NCBI GenBank assembly: GCA_902584215.1
Contig: CACHYW010000005.1
Coordinates: 1-49,726, forward strand
Length of the DNA stretch: 49,726 nucleotides
DNA from: an uncultured Pelagibacteraceae bacterium
GTDB lineage: Bacteria > Pseudomonadota > Alphaproteobacteria > Pelagibacterales > AG-422-B15
Reading direction: 5' to 3'
This document shows, in pieces, positions 8,098-16,989 of the stretch. The translations under genes and the position numbers were made by a program. The notes under the pieces were generated by a model. That model made no database searches. It saw only the letters and a program-made list of their open reading frames with translations, and was not told the DNA's origin. Numbering within the stretch: the first letter of the stretch is position 1; each line of letters begins with the position of its first letter.

Positions 8098-8409
8098 ATG
8101 AGTGAAAAAGTTTATATGCTTGTAGATATCAATATTCAAGATAAAGAAACATATCTAAATTATGAAAAAGGATTTTTTCCAATACTAAAGAAATATGGAG
8201 GTGAATTTATAACATTTGATGATAAAATTGAACATCTTGAAGGTGAAAAACCTATAGAAGGACGCACAATATTATGGACCTTCCCATCAGAAGAAGACGC
8301 TAAAGCATGGTATAACGATCCTGAATATCAGGAACTTGCAAAGATTAGACGCTCATCTGCAATTTTGAATAATTTAAGTATAATTAAAAGTCTACCAAAA
8401 AGAGGTTAG
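8098..8409 (+). CDS. DUF1330 family protein
   Basis: This 103-residue alpha/beta-barrel-like small protein has the DUF1330 layout: start MLVDINIQDKETYLNYEK, a central GGEFITFDD, GRTILWTFPSEEDAKAWYNDPEYQEL, and a C-terminal RRSSAILNNLSI. No enzymatic role is established for most members. It is a single gene divergent from the CMD gene and convergent with the flavin monooxygenase (5-base gap). It is likely part of the accessory island; function unknown. Confidence 0.75.
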   Translation: MSEKVYMLVDINIQDKETYLNYEKGFFPILKKYGGEFITFDDKIEHLEGEKPIEGRTILWTFPSEEDAKAWYNDPEYQELAKIRRSSAILNNLSIIKSLPKRG

Positions 8410-8414
8410 CGTAA

Positions 8415-10028
8415 TTAATTTGGAGTAAAGAAATCTGTTTCTTGTAAGTTTTTAATGCAAGATGAAACTATTTCATCAAGATTGTCGGTTTCAAAATTAA
8501 AAATATCAAAGACATATTTGTCAGGCCTTAGGATGACAGCATTGCATTCATACTTATCACAATAAATCTGCATATCAGAATGAGTATCTTCACAAGCAAT
8601 ATAATTGTCGTAATTCGATTGCTCATGATTGTCAGAGATATTTATAACTTTAAAATTATGTTTATTTAGAAACTTTAGATATTTATCAGAAATTTTTTTA
8701 TTGCCTTCAAAATTATTCAAAATCATACCAAAATTCTTTCCTAAAATTTTGTCAGTACTTTGAACCCTGCCATCATTAAGTTGTACACTAATTTCATTAA
8801 AGTAATATCGTTCAAGAGAGACATTTTTTATTTTTGGCATATTATGAACTCCTTGGCCGAGACGGTTTCCATTCAGAATAGGAAATACATTTTCTTTGCC
8901 TTTAAAGTAACCCTGTATCCTTAACGTAGCGTTTCGGATAAAAGCTTTAAACTTACTTTTTGCATTTATAACCCCACCCATTTTGATAGCTGCTCTTGTA
9001 ATACGTGCAACATGAGGTTTTCTTTCTGTTTCATAAGTCTCTAAAATGTTTGACTTATAATTGCCTTTTAGTACTCCATTAATTTTCCAAAGTAAGTTCT
9101 CAGCATCTCTGCATCCAGAGTTCATGCCTTGTCCCATAAAGGGAGGCATCTGGTGAGCAGCATCACCAAGAAGAAAAATATTTCCATTACTCCATCTTTC
9201 TGCAGCCGCCGCATGAAAGGAGTACACCGCAGTTCTGCTAAATTCTACTTCATTATCGCCAATCCATTGATCAATATATTTTCTAAAGACACTTTCTTTT
9301 TGTATTTCTTCAACAGTATCTCCAGGCATAAATGCAATTTCAAATCTAAAGCAATTTTCTACACCTTGAATAATCGTCGTTGGCCTAGTTGGATTACAAT
9401 ATTGAATAGCATCTATATCTGTGAAACAGTCAAAACTACTTTTAGTATATCCATCAACTACCATCCAGGACTCGTCAGCATCAAGACTATTCAATTTGAT
9501 ATTGTTAAGCTTTCTAACTGTGCTGTTTGCGCCGTCACAAGCTAAAAGATACTTGCTCGTAACTGTGAACTGCTCATTGGTATCAATATTTTTGTATGTA
9601 CAATTAATGACTCCATTTATTTCATCTACCGCTAAAAGCTCACTACCTGTTTTTATAGTATTTGTTGAGTATTTTTCTGCGTTTTCTCTATGCGCTTCAT
9701 CAAATTGTGGTTGATGAATAAACAAAATTCTATGCTGATAGTTATATATGTCAAAACCCTCCGTTGTAATTTTCATGATTGATTTTTTATTAGCGTCTTT
9801 ATTATCAACGCCTCTTATTTTTCTGGTCTTTACTTCGCTTAAGAATTCGCAGTGTGACATTGCTCGCTGGCATTCAGCATCCCATGTAATCGCTCTTGGT
9901 AAAGGGTAGGCATTTTTTTCTTTATCTAGAATCAATGCTTTGATCCCATAATACCCAAGGAGATTTGCACATGTTTCACCTACAGGACCATACCCTGCAA
10001 CAACTACATCATATTCAGTTTCAATCAC
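8415..10028 (-). CDS. FAD-dependent monooxygenase, aromatic hydroxylase (MhpA-like, group A)
   Basis: This 537-residue protein has the three hallmarks of group A flavin monooxygenases: the N-terminal GxGxxG (VVVAGYGPVGETCANLL), the DG motif (LACDGANSTVRK, about residue 165) and the GD motif (LLGDAAHQMPPFMGQGMNSG, about 285). A C-terminal thioredoxin-like domain follows, as in MhpA/phenol hydroxylases. It probably uses NAD(P)H and O2 to hydroxylate a phenolic ring. The start is GTG at 10028, 5 bases after the fumarylacetoacetase-type gene, so the two form an operon. The substrate cannot be read from sequence; the neighbouring sulfatase and VOC protein suggest an aromatic compound. Confidence 0.87.
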   Translation of the reverse strand: MIETEYDVVVAGYGPVGETCANLLGYYGIKALILDKEKNAYPLPRAITWDAECQRAMSHCEFLSEVKTRKIRGVDNKDANKKSIMKITTEGFDIYNYQHRILFIHQPQFDEAHRENAEKYSTNTIKTGSELLAVDEINGVINCTYKNIDTNEQFTVTSKYLLACDGANSTVRKLNNIKLNSLDADESWMVVDGYTKSSFDCFTDIDAIQYCNPTRPTTIIQGVENCFRFEIAFMPGDTVEEIQKESVFRKYIDQWIGDNEVEFSRTAVYSFHAAAAERWSNGNIFLLGDAAHQMPPFMGQGMNSGCRDAENLLWKINGVLKGNYKSNILETYETERKPHVARITRAAIKMGGVINAKSKFKAFIRNATLRIQGYFKGKENVFPILNGNRLGQGVHNMPKIKNVSLERYYFNEISVQLNDGRVQSTDKILGKNFGMILNNFEGNKKISDKYLKFLNKHNFKVINISDNHEQSNYDNYIACEDTHSDMQIYCDKYECNAVILRPDKYVFDIFNFETDNLDEIVSSCIKNLQETDFFTPN

Positions 10029-10033
10029 TAGAT

Positions 10034-10927
10034 TTAATATACGGGAGTATCTTCTGGCTCTTCAATAACTTTATTTTTAATAAAGCCTAATTTTTCAATC
10101 TCAATCTTTACTTCATCATCTGCTTTGAGCCAATTTCTTGTCATTACTGCTGATCCAGCTGGAGTACCTGTTGGAATTAAATCGCCTGGCTCTAAAGTAA
10201 ATGCAGTTGATAAGTATTCAACAAGAGTAAAGCAATCAAAAATCAAATCACTTGTTGATGCTGATTGTCTTAGTTCGCCATTAACATGAGTTTCGAGTTT
10301 TAAATTGTGAGGATCACCAACTTCGTCACTGGTTACTAGGTAAGGTCCAAAAGGGCAATGCGTATCCCATGATTTGCCCATGGTCATTGTCATTGGCGGT
10401 CCACGCATCTGCCAATCTCTAATTGTGACATCATTCACAACTGTGTATCCATAAATAACGTTCGCAGCACTTTCGTAAGGAACATGACGACATTTTTTTC
10501 CAATAACAAAACCTAGCTCACCTTCGTAATCTAAAAATTCTGATGCTCTTGGTCTATGTATTAAATCGAAAGGACCAACTACTGAGCTATTTTGTTTATT
10601 AAATATATTTGGATATTTTTCCTGCGCCTTGCCAATAGTCTTTGCAGCCGTTTCTGCGACTTCATCTTTATGTTCTTTATAATTCAATCCCACGGCAAGT
10701 ATCTTGCTTGGCTTAGGAATAGGCGCACACAATTCTACTTTACCTACTTCTATTTTATCTTCACCTTTTTCAATGAGGTCATTAGCTGTATCAAGCCCAT
10801 CGTTACCAAGTTCAATAAAGTCAATCATATTTTTAGGAAGAGATGATTGGGCAAAACTAATAATCAGATCATCTTTGACCGCACCGATGCTCAGATTGTT
10901 ATTATGTAAAAAAGTAACTAATTTCAT
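10034..10927 (-). CDS. Fumarylacetoacetate hydrolase (FAH) family hydrolase/hydratase
   Basis: This 297-residue protein has an N-terminal domain and then the FAH catalytic domain: AVGLNYKEHKDE, DYEGELGFVIGK with the metal-binding Glu pair, GYTVVNDVTIRDWQ with the third acidic ligand, and the C-terminal PGDLIPTGTPAGS. Enzymes of this family hydrolyse, isomerise or hydrate ring-cleavage products such as 5-carboxymethyl-2-hydroxymuconate or oxopentenoates. It is first in a two-gene operon with the flavin monooxygenase. It is consistent with the lower part of an aromatic catabolic route; the precise substrate is unknown. Confidence 0.87.
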   Translation of the reverse strand: MKLVTFLHNNNLSIGAVKDDLIISFAQSSLPKNMIDFIELGNDGLDTANDLIEKGEDKIEVGKVELCAPIPKPSKILAVGLNYKEHKDEVAETAAKTIGKAQEKYPNIFNKQNSSVVGPFDLIHRPRASEFLDYEGELGFVIGKKCRHVPYESAANVIYGYTVVNDVTIRDWQMRGPPMTMTMGKSWDTHCPFGPYLVTSDEVGDPHNLKLETHVNGELRQSASTSDLIFDCFTLVEYLSTAFTLEPGDLIPTGTPAGSAVMTRNWLKADDEVKIEIEKLGFIKNKVIEEPEDTPVY

Positions 10928-11001
10928 ATGTTTATATATATTGAATATCTAAAAGCTAGAATTGTATCAAGACAAATTATTGTATATTGTTTTTTTTCAA
11001 T
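10928..11001. promoter_or_regulatory. Divergent promoter region between FAH-monooxygenase and sulfatase operons
   Basis: This short AT-rich gap must carry the promoters of two divergent transcripts. A direct repeat ATTGTAT occurs twice, 18 bases apart (10961 and 10979), which could be regulator contacts, but no clear -35/-10 pair is evident. Divergent placement implies joint regulation of the two halves of the island. Confidence 0.35.
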
Positions 11002-12711
11002 ATGAATAAAAAAATCTCAAGACGATCTTTTATCAAACAATCTGCTGCTTCAGTGACATTAGCTGGACTAAGTTCAATCTTAATGACGCAACAAGCACCT
11101 GCTTACATAAAGGCAAAAAATTACAATATTCTTTTAATATTAAATGACCAAGAAAGGGCATGGCCATATATACCCAAGAGTATTGATTTACCAGCTAGAA
11201 GATATCTCGAGAGTATATCAACTTATTTTAATCGGTCTTACACTTCCACACCGATCTGTTCACCCGCTCGTAGTTCAGTTTATACAGGTCAACATGTTCA
11301 ATTTACTGGTGTATGGGACAATACAGTCACACCTTGGGTGCCAGGCTTGTACGACAATGTAAATACTATCGGTCATATGATGAGAAATCAAAATTATGAA
11401 ACAGGATATTTTGGTAAGTGGCATCTAACAAATATTACTGAAAGTAATGTAAATGAGAACGCTCTTGGCTATGAAGGCATGAAGCTGATGTTTAGTAAAT
11501 ATGGATTTGATAATTCTAATCAACCAGGTGAAAGAGATTTGGGGCAAGGTGGATATAAATACGATGGATTAACTGCCAGAGATGCTTCTAAGTTTATTTT
11601 AGAAAACAAAGACAATAGTAAGCCATGGTCAGCATTTATAAATTTTGTCAACCCTCATGACATTATGTTTTACAGGGCAGCGCCTGAGATTAAAGGAACT
11701 GGATTTATTGCAGCAAACCAACAGTTTGCGCCTGATGATCCTATTTATGATTTAGAACATGATTTTGAATTTCCAAAGAATTTTGGTCCAAGACAAAGTA
11801 TGGACGCAGGTGCAGAAATAGGGACTGAACTAATGAATACTCTTTATGGAGAGATATCATATAGCCGGCCAGACTTATGGAGAAAGTTTTGTAATTATTA
11901 TTTTAATTGTTTGCGTGATGTAGATAGGCGGATAATGATGCTCATAGATACTCTTCAGGAAACAGACCAGCTAGAAAATACAATTATTTTTATGATTTCA
12001 GATCATGGAGAAATGCTTGGCCAACAAGGAGCAAGAGGAAAAGTTGTAGCTTGGGAGGAATCAATCAAGGTTCCGACATTAGTATATCACCCTGACTTAA
12101 AACAACAAAAAATGTGCAATTCAATTATTTCAAATATTGATATCGTTCCTTCAATATTGGAATTTGCAGGTCTTGATAAGCTAGAAATAAAAAATAAATT
12201 TCCTGAATTAAAAGGTAACAGTTACGCTCATTTAGTTGAAAATGTAAATTATGCAAATAATCGAGATGTAGAAGGTCATTTAATACACGGGGTTCAAATC
12301 ATTCCAACTGTTTTTGAAGTCGCTGAAAAATTTAGACATACAGCTTTAGCTGAAGGATTTATTAATAAAGCTAAAGCATTTGCCTCGCAAGGCAATTTCT
12401 TACCTGACTTCAGTCTTCCTCTTAACTATAAAGGCGTAGTAGACAAAAAATATAAATTTTTAAGATTTTTCTCTCCTCGTATGAATAACATACCTCATGA
12501 CTATAATGATCTAGTCGTTAATAATTCTGATTTCCAATTATTTGATTTAGAGAATGATCCTTACGAAATGAATGATCTCTCCAAAAATGAGAATAATAGA
12601 GATTTATTAATGTTAATGAATGAAAAATGTAATAAGTTAACAGATAAAGAAATAGGCCTAGAAAATCATGTCCTTCATTTACCTGGCCCTGATTGGTTTT
12701 GGACAGCTTAA
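11002..12711 (+). CDS. Tat-exported sulfatase (formylglycine type)
   Basis: This protein of about 569 residues begins with a twin-arginine signal (KKISRRSFIKQSAASVTLAGL) ending near an AYI/AKA region, so it should be exported folded to the periplasm. The sulfatase core is clear: metal-binding ILNDQERA, the formylglycine motif CSPAR (ICSPARSSVYTGQ), GKWHL, NPHD and the C-terminal metal site SDHGEMLG. It hydrolyses a sulfate ester of unknown identity; a Cys in the motif implies maturation by an FGE-type enzyme not seen here. I use the ATG at 11002 rather than the TTG at 10987. The VOC gene follows after 3 bases, linking desulfation to an aromatic or alkyl catabolic set. Confidence 0.9.
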   Translation: MNKKISRRSFIKQSAASVTLAGLSSILMTQQAPAYIKAKNYNILLILNDQERAWPYIPKSIDLPARRYLESISTYFNRSYTSTPICSPARSSVYTGQHVQFTGVWDNTVTPWVPGLYDNVNTIGHMMRNQNYETGYFGKWHLTNITESNVNENALGYEGMKLMFSKYGFDNSNQPGERDLGQGGYKYDGLTARDASKFILENKDNSKPWSAFINFVNPHDIMFYRAAPEIKGTGFIAANQQFAPDDPIYDLEHDFEFPKNFGPRQSMDAGAEIGTELMNTLYGEISYSRPDLWRKFCNYYFNCLRDVDRRIMMLIDTLQETDQLENTIIFMISDHGEMLGQQGARGKVVAWEESIKVPTLVYHPDLKQQKMCNSIISNIDIVPSILEFAGLDKLEIKNKFPELKGNSYAHLVENVNYANNRDVEGHLIHGVQIIPTVFEVAEKFRHTALAEGFINKAKAFASQGNFLPDFSLPLNYKGVVDKKYKFLRFFSPRMNNIPHDYNDLVVNNSDFQLFDLENDPYEMNDLSKNENNRDLLMLMNEKCNKLTDKEIGLENHVLHLPGPDWFWTA

Positions 12712-12714
12712 GTT

Positions 12715-13407
12715 ATGACAAATGAAGTTATTTTAAATTTTGATTTATACAGAAAGTTTCGGTCTGAGTATTCTCCAGATAATTTTCATCATGTAGCTTT
12801 TAAGACGATGCAGTACGAAAAGATGGTCAGTTTTTACGAAAAACTTTTCGGATGTAAGCCTTTGTATAAAAGTAATGATATTGCTTTTTTAGCTTTTGAT
12901 GAAGAACACCATAGAGTAGCTATTGCCAACACTAAGCCAGGAGTTGATAAACTAAATTTTTTTGTAAAACTGATAGCACAATTTAAAGAGTGGCTTAATA
13001 GGTCTACACCATCAGCAGTTGGACTAGACCATATTTCTTATCAATTAAATCCTATAGATAAGTGGTTTGAATTTTACTTAAAAGCAAAAGAACGAGGTCT
13101 TAAACCATACTGGACTATCAATCATGGTTGGATAACTGGAATGTATTATAAAGATCCTGATGGCAATCTTATTGAAATATTTTTTGAGCACTGGAAAAAT
13201 GAAGAAGATTTTAAGCATGAGGTATCAGCTAGAGGATTTCCTGAAGAACCAGTGGGTACAAATATGGATATTGATATTCTCTATGATATGTTCAAAAAAG
13301 GTGAAAGTTTTGAAAACTTAACCAAAAAAGGAAACACAGTCCCTGAGGGAAAAAAACCCGTAGCAGGTATTCAAGCAGCAATTAATATGCGTAAAAAATT
13401 TAAATAG
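12715..13407 (+). CDS. VOC-superfamily protein, extradiol-dioxygenase-like
   Basis: This 230-residue protein carries a two-module VOC/glyoxalase fold: [24 protein letters not shown], then [19 protein letters not shown], and [14 protein letters not shown]. The His in HHVAF, the His in GLDHISY and the Glu in LIEIFFE match the 2-His-1-Glu metal triad of type I extradiol dioxygenases. A C-terminal tail of about 60 residues (FPEEPVG...) resembles those of dioxygenase relatives. Ring cleavage of a catecholic product is plausible with the monooxygenase and FAH genes nearby, but other VOC reactions are possible. It is translated from the sulfatase operon. Confidence 0.78.
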   Translation: MTNEVILNFDLYRKFRSEYSPDNFHHVAFKTMQYEKMVSFYEKLFGCKPLYKSNDIAFLAFDEEHHRVAIANTKPGVDKLNFFVKLIAQFKEWLNRSTPSAVGLDHISYQLNPIDKWFEFYLKAKERGLKPYWTINHGWITGMYYKDPDGNLIEIFFEHWKNEEDFKHEVSARGFPEEPVGTNMDIDILYDMFKKGESFENLTKKGNTVPEGKKPVAGIQAAINMRKKFK

Positions 13408-13414
13408 TATTTGT

Positions 13415-13930
13415 ATGGATCTATATGATCTGAATTCAATTCCAAGAATAGTTTTTTCTATTTTATCAATTTTATTAACGATAGGTCCAACTATTGCCGA
13501 TTTCAATAAAACTCATGCCACTCATCCCGATTGGATAGGGCATGCACGCTTTCATGTAGTCTGGCAAGTTCTTGGATTCTATCCAATCATGGTTTTGAAT
13601 TTAATTGTATTATGGATTTATATTCCTGAATTTTATTATCCATACCAGCTTTATTTTTGGCTTATTTGGTATTTTGGTTTCCTTGGAACATTTATAATAA
13701 CTATTTTCAGCATGCCTCTATTTAAGGGAACACTCTCTGATCCCGGAGGAAGAGTACCCTTCAAATATACATTTGGAAAAAAATTAAAATTACTACCTGG
13801 CAAAAATAAACACCTTCCATTTAAAATAAAAGGGCAAGTAAAAACGTATAAAGTTGATGAAAACCTTCATAACATGATACTGCCAACAATAATTGTGATT
13901 ATTACGTCTATTTACTTTATAGTTCATTAA
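13415..13930 (+). CDS. Four-helix membrane protein, possibly DUF6640-like
   Basis: This 171-residue membrane protein has about four hydrophobic segments ([72 protein letters not shown]). A conserved-looking loop [19 protein letters not shown] is rich in His/Asp/Trp after the first segment; it resembles uncharacterised DUF6640-type proteins as I recall them. No reaction is known. It lies 7 bases after the VOC gene in the sulfatase operon, so uptake or membrane-bound modification of the same substrate is possible but unproven. Confidence 0.65.
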   Translation: MDLYDLNSIPRIVFSILSILLTIGPTIADFNKTHATHPDWIGHARFHVVWQVLGFYPIMVLNLIVLWIYIPEFYYPYQLYFWLIWYFGFLGTFIITIFSMPLFKGTLSDPGGRVPFKYTFGKKLKLLPGKNKHLPFKIKGQVKTYKVDENLHNMILPTIIVIITSIYFIVH

Positions 13931-13945
13931 AAAATATTTCTAAAA

Positions 13946-14566
13946 ATGATCGAGTATTTCTTTCCACTATTGCTACTATGCGTAATCCAATCTGGAACAC
14001 CTGGTCCTAATAATATTATGTTAACTGCATCGGGGAGAAATTTTGGTTATTTTGGATCTATTCCCCATATGTCAGGAGTGGTGTTTGGTTTCTTATCTTT
14101 ATTGATTGTTTTGAGCCTTGGATTAATAACTATTTTTAATAACTTTCCATTTATACAAACATTATTACAAATTTTAGGATCACTTTATCTTTTATACTTA
14201 TCTTACCGTATTTACTTTTCTTATAACGCAGAAGATCAAAGTCGTTCAAAGCCAATTACCTTCTTGGAATCATCATTGTTTCAATATGTTAATCCAAAAG
14301 GAGTCATGATGGCAGTTACAACAATTTCTATTTATACTGATTTTAAAAATTTTGAGTTCATCGACAGCTTTATGAACGGCATGATATGGATATTAATTGC
14401 ATTCACAATCTCAAATATATTTGCTGTTTTAACTTGGACAACGATTGGTGTATTTTTAAATAATTTCATCAAATCTGATAGAGCAATTAATCGATTTAAT
14501 GGATTTATGGCAACTTTACTTGTTTTAACAGTTATATGGATTAATTATGAATTCTATGGATCTTAA
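13946..14566 (+). CDS. LysE/RhtB family amino-acid or metabolite exporter
   Basis: This 206-residue inner-membrane protein with about six hydrophobic segments has the LysE/RhtB signature near the N-terminus (IQSGTPGPNNIMLTASGRNFG) and the later NPKGVMMAVTTIS motif. Family members export amino acids or their analogues. It follows the small membrane protein gene by 15 bases and overlaps the downstream transporter by 20 bases, so it belongs to the same + strand run. Substrate unknown. Confidence 0.85.
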   Translation: MIEYFFPLLLLCVIQSGTPGPNNIMLTASGRNFGYFGSIPHMSGVVFGFLSLLIVLSLGLITIFNNFPFIQTLLQILGSLYLLYLSYRIYFSYNAEDQSRSKPITFLESSLFQYVNPKGVMMAVTTISIYTDFKNFEFIDSFMNGMIWILIAFTISNIFAVLTWTTIGVFLNNFIKSDRAINRFNGFMATLLVLTVIWINYEFYGS

Positions 14567-15149
14567 TAGAAAATTAGTAACCTATTTAGTTTTGGGACAT
14601 TGCTTTATTATTGCTATATCAAATTATCTAGTTCAATTTCCAATAAATATATTTGGCTTAGACTATACTATTGGTACATTCACGTTCCCGATTATAGTTT
14701 TAGCAACAGATTTGACAGTACGACTTTCGAATGCAACAAATGCACGTAAAGTTGTCGGATACGCATTTATACCAGCTTTTATAATTTCATATGTATTTGC
14801 TGATTTTAGAATAGCGATTGCATCTGTTTTAGCTTATTCAATTGGGCAGTTGCTTGATATCTTTGTATTTTCAAAAGTAAGGGACAGAGTAGGCGATGAT
14901 GGTTTCAATTTAAGTTCTTATTGGTACCTTGCGCCAGTTGTAAGCACCTTTTTTGCCCAATTGATTGATACATATCTATTTTATGGTGTGGCATTTTATA
15001 ATTCTGCAGACGATTTTATGCGAGAAAATTGGGATCTCATAGCATTCAACGATTTCATATTGAAACTAGTTGTTTGCTACCTAGCATTTTTGCCAATTTA
15101 TGTTTTAATTCTGAATAGAACTTTTAATTATATTAAAACGCGCACATAA
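14547..15149 (+). CDS. yhhQ: YhhQ-type queuosine-precursor (7-deazaguanine) transporter
   Basis: This 200-residue membrane protein of the VUT1/YhhQ family has five to six hydrophobic segments and the family-typical pattern FPIIVLATDLTVRLSNATNARKVV, ASVLAYSIGQLLDIFVFSKVR and a late SYWYLAPVVSTFFAQLIDTY. YhhQ in E. coli imports 7-cyano- or 7-aminomethyl-7-deazaguanine for tRNA queuosine synthesis. The track start at 14547 overlaps the LysE gene; an in-frame ATG at 14556 (MDLNRK) is an equally good start. Salvage of a modified base precursor fits a streamlined genome; whether the cell also makes preQ0 cannot be seen here. Confidence 0.85.
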   Translation: MNSMDLNRKLVTYLVLGHCFIIAISNYLVQFPINIFGLDYTIGTFTFPIIVLATDLTVRLSNATNARKVVGYAFIPAFIISYVFADFRIAIASVLAYSIGQLLDIFVFSKVRDRVGDDGFNLSSYWYLAPVVSTFFAQLIDTYLFYGVAFYNSADDFMRENWDLIAFNDFILKLVVCYLAFLPIYVLILNRTFNYIKTRT

Positions 15150-15155
15150 AAAAAA

Positions 15156-16118
15156 ATGTTATTTACGTCTATCTCTCCTGAAGCTTTTGATCATAAAAAT
15201 ATATCTAAAGACATTCACGAAATGAATGATCATATAAAAAATTTGCTAGTCAACGCGCCCCCATCACATGAAATACCTTTTGATGCCTTGCAAGAAATAA
15301 GAAGACAAGGTGGTGGATTGCTTGCCTTCCAGCCATATTCTGATCGTGCTGAAAATAGGCAAGTCGGGATAGGTGATAATAAAGTAATGATAAGAATAAT
15401 TAATCACGACAGTCCTGATTTTATTTATATGCACATACATGGCGGCGGTCACTGCATTGGCGCTGCAGATATGCAGGACCAATCTTTGGAAAAAATTTCA
15501 AATGATCTTAATTGTGTTGTAGTAAGTGTGGAATATCGTCTTGCGCCAACTAACCCTTATCCAGCTGCTCCAGATGACTGTGAAACAGCAGCTGTTTGGT
15601 TGATAGAAAATTCAAAGAAAGAATTCAATACAGAAAAAATTGTAATTGGTGGAGAGTCGGCTGGGGCAAACTTATCAGCGGTTACATTGTTGAGACTGAA
15701 AAGTAGAAGGATGTTGGATACTATCAAGGGTGCAAACCTTATTTACGGATCCTATGATGCTCGACTTACACCAAGCGCAATAAGGCAAGACGGTTCTGAA
15801 GAAATATTTCTATTATCATATGCAATGATTAGAAAATTTAGAGACTCATACTTTCAAGGAGATGTGGATAAAAGCTTGCCTGACGTTTCACCCATTCAAG
15901 GAGATTTAACGGGAATGCCACCAGCATTATTTACAGTAGGAACAAGAGATTTATTGCTTGATGACTCATTATTTATGTATGGTAGATGGTTGAGTTATGG
16001 TTCAAATGCAGAAATTATAATTGTCCCAGGAGCAGATCATGCTTTTAATGCTTTTCCTTCAGAAACAACAACATCAGTTGAAAATAAAATAAGTGAATTT
16101 GTTAAATCAGTTCTCTAG
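15156..16118 (+). CDS. Alpha/beta hydrolase, hormone-sensitive-lipase-type esterase
   Basis: This 320-residue alpha/beta-hydrolase has the HSL-family oxyanion motif HGGG (MHIHGGGHCIG), the nucleophile elbow GGESAGANLS, an acid in TVGTRDLLLDD and a final His in PGADHAFNAF, giving a full Ser-Asp-His triad. It probably cleaves short-chain esters in the cytoplasm, as no signal peptide is present. It is 6 bases after yhhQ and convergent with the patatin gene, whose coding end it overlaps by 12 bases. The natural substrate is unknown. Confidence 0.87.
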   Translation: MLFTSISPEAFDHKNISKDIHEMNDHIKNLLVNAPPSHEIPFDALQEIRRQGGGLLAFQPYSDRAENRQVGIGDNKVMIRIINHDSPDFIYMHIHGGGHCIGAADMQDQSLEKISNDLNCVVVSVEYRLAPTNPYPAAPDDCETAAVWLIENSKKEFNTEKIVIGGESAGANLSAVTLLRLKSRRMLDTIKGANLIYGSYDARLTPSAIRQDGSEEIFLLSYAMIRKFRDSYFQGDVDKSLPDVSPIQGDLTGMPPALFTVGTRDLLLDDSLFMYGRWLSYGSNAEIIIVPGADHAFNAFPSETTTSVENKISEFVKSVL

Positions 16119-16952
16119 ACCATCTAAATATACTTTAGCAACTTTTTTCCCCAAATTGTAGTCAGCTTTTAAAATCTCTATATTTTTTGAATCTCTTTTT
16201 GATTTTAGTTTTTCTGGTGGACATAGTTGTACAATTTCGCAATCACTTGGGGGATTATTAATAAAATCAAGTGCTCGATTGTAAGTTTTATCATGCACTA
16301 ATAATGCTTTTCTCAATTTAGGATATTCTCTTGAGAGTAAAGCGCCAATATAATTTTCAATTTTCAACTTCCTTCTAAATTTTTTTTCATATGTTCTAAT
16401 CAAAATTATCTTTTTAGCTCCCATCTCATATGCTTTTTCTACGGGAAGGGGATCAGCAACACCTCCATCAAATTTCCTGCGTCCATCTATTAAGCTTGGG
16501 GTTCTAACCAATATTGGCAGGGTACCAGAGGCAATCATTTTTGGCATCCACTCACCATCACCAAATGAATAATATTCGGCATTTGCTTCGATCGCATCAG
16601 TTACAACTGCAATGTAATCTTTTCCTTTTAAATTTTTTTTAATTTTTTCCATACTTGGCTTAAACATCTTCTCACCATCCTCGTACATCTGATGAAATTT
16701 AATTATATCTTTACCAATAAAAATATTTTTATAGCTTAGGTAATCACCTTTAGCCGCATAGAGCATTTTTTCTAAATTATTGTCTGTTTCTCTAATTAGA
16801 TACCAGCATAGAACCGCCACTCCATTTGAGACTCCCATGTAAATATCAAATGGATCATAGTTCCTATTAATAAAGGTATCGGTTATTCCAAAAGAAAATA
16901 CACCTCTTTGGCCACCACCTTCAACTATCAGAGCTGTTTTTTTATTTTCCAT
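16107..16952 (-). CDS. Patatin-like phospholipase (YjjU/RssA-type)
   Basis: This 281-residue protein has the patatin features in order: an oxyanion GGGQRGVFSFG at residues 12-22, a nucleophile GVSNG (the GxSxG elbow, about 41-45), and the catalytic-dyad Asp in DGGVADPLPV (about 163). These indicate a Ser-Asp acyl hydrolase acting on lipids, like the bacterial YjjU/RssA group. No signal peptide is present. Single gene, divergent from the NRDE protein and with its 3' end overlapping the esterase. Confidence in the fold is high, in the substrate low. Confidence 0.87.
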   Translation of the reverse strand: MENKKTALIVEGGGQRGVFSFGITDTFINRNYDPFDIYMGVSNGVAVLCWYLIRETDNNLEKMLYAAKGDYLSYKNIFIGKDIIKFHQMYEDGEKMFKPSMEKIKKNLKGKDYIAVVTDAIEANAEYYSFGDGEWMPKMIASGTLPILVRTPSLIDGRRKFDGGVADPLPVEKAYEMGAKKIILIRTYEKKFRRKLKIENYIGALLSREYPKLRKALLVHDKTYNRALDFINNPPSDCEIVQLCPPEKLKSKRDSKNIEILKADYNLGKKVAKVYLDGLEN

Positions 16953-16989
16953 GACATCAATTAACTAGTAAAGTTATATAAAAAATCAA

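Noticed and set aside
8428-8443. AAGAAA-TCTG-TTTCTT hairpin at the DUF1330/monooxygenase junction
   Set aside because: Six AT-rich base pairs inside the coding end of the monooxygenase with no immediate T-run; likely chance.
9129-9714. Two + strand ORFs of 138 and 97 residues inside the flavin monooxygenase
   Set aside because: They are antisense shadows of a well-supported gene with clear FAD motifs, and their proteins show no recognisable family pattern.
8090-10985. Shared ATTATTGTAT upstream of the DUF1330 gene and the sulfatase gene
   Set aside because: A ten-base AT-rich match is expected by chance in this composition, and one copy overlaps a start codon.
15156-16952. Overlapping ends of esterase and patatin genes as a sign of frameshift
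   Set aside because: Both proteins have complete catalytic motifs and normal lengths; the 12-base convergent overlap is ordinary in this compact genome.
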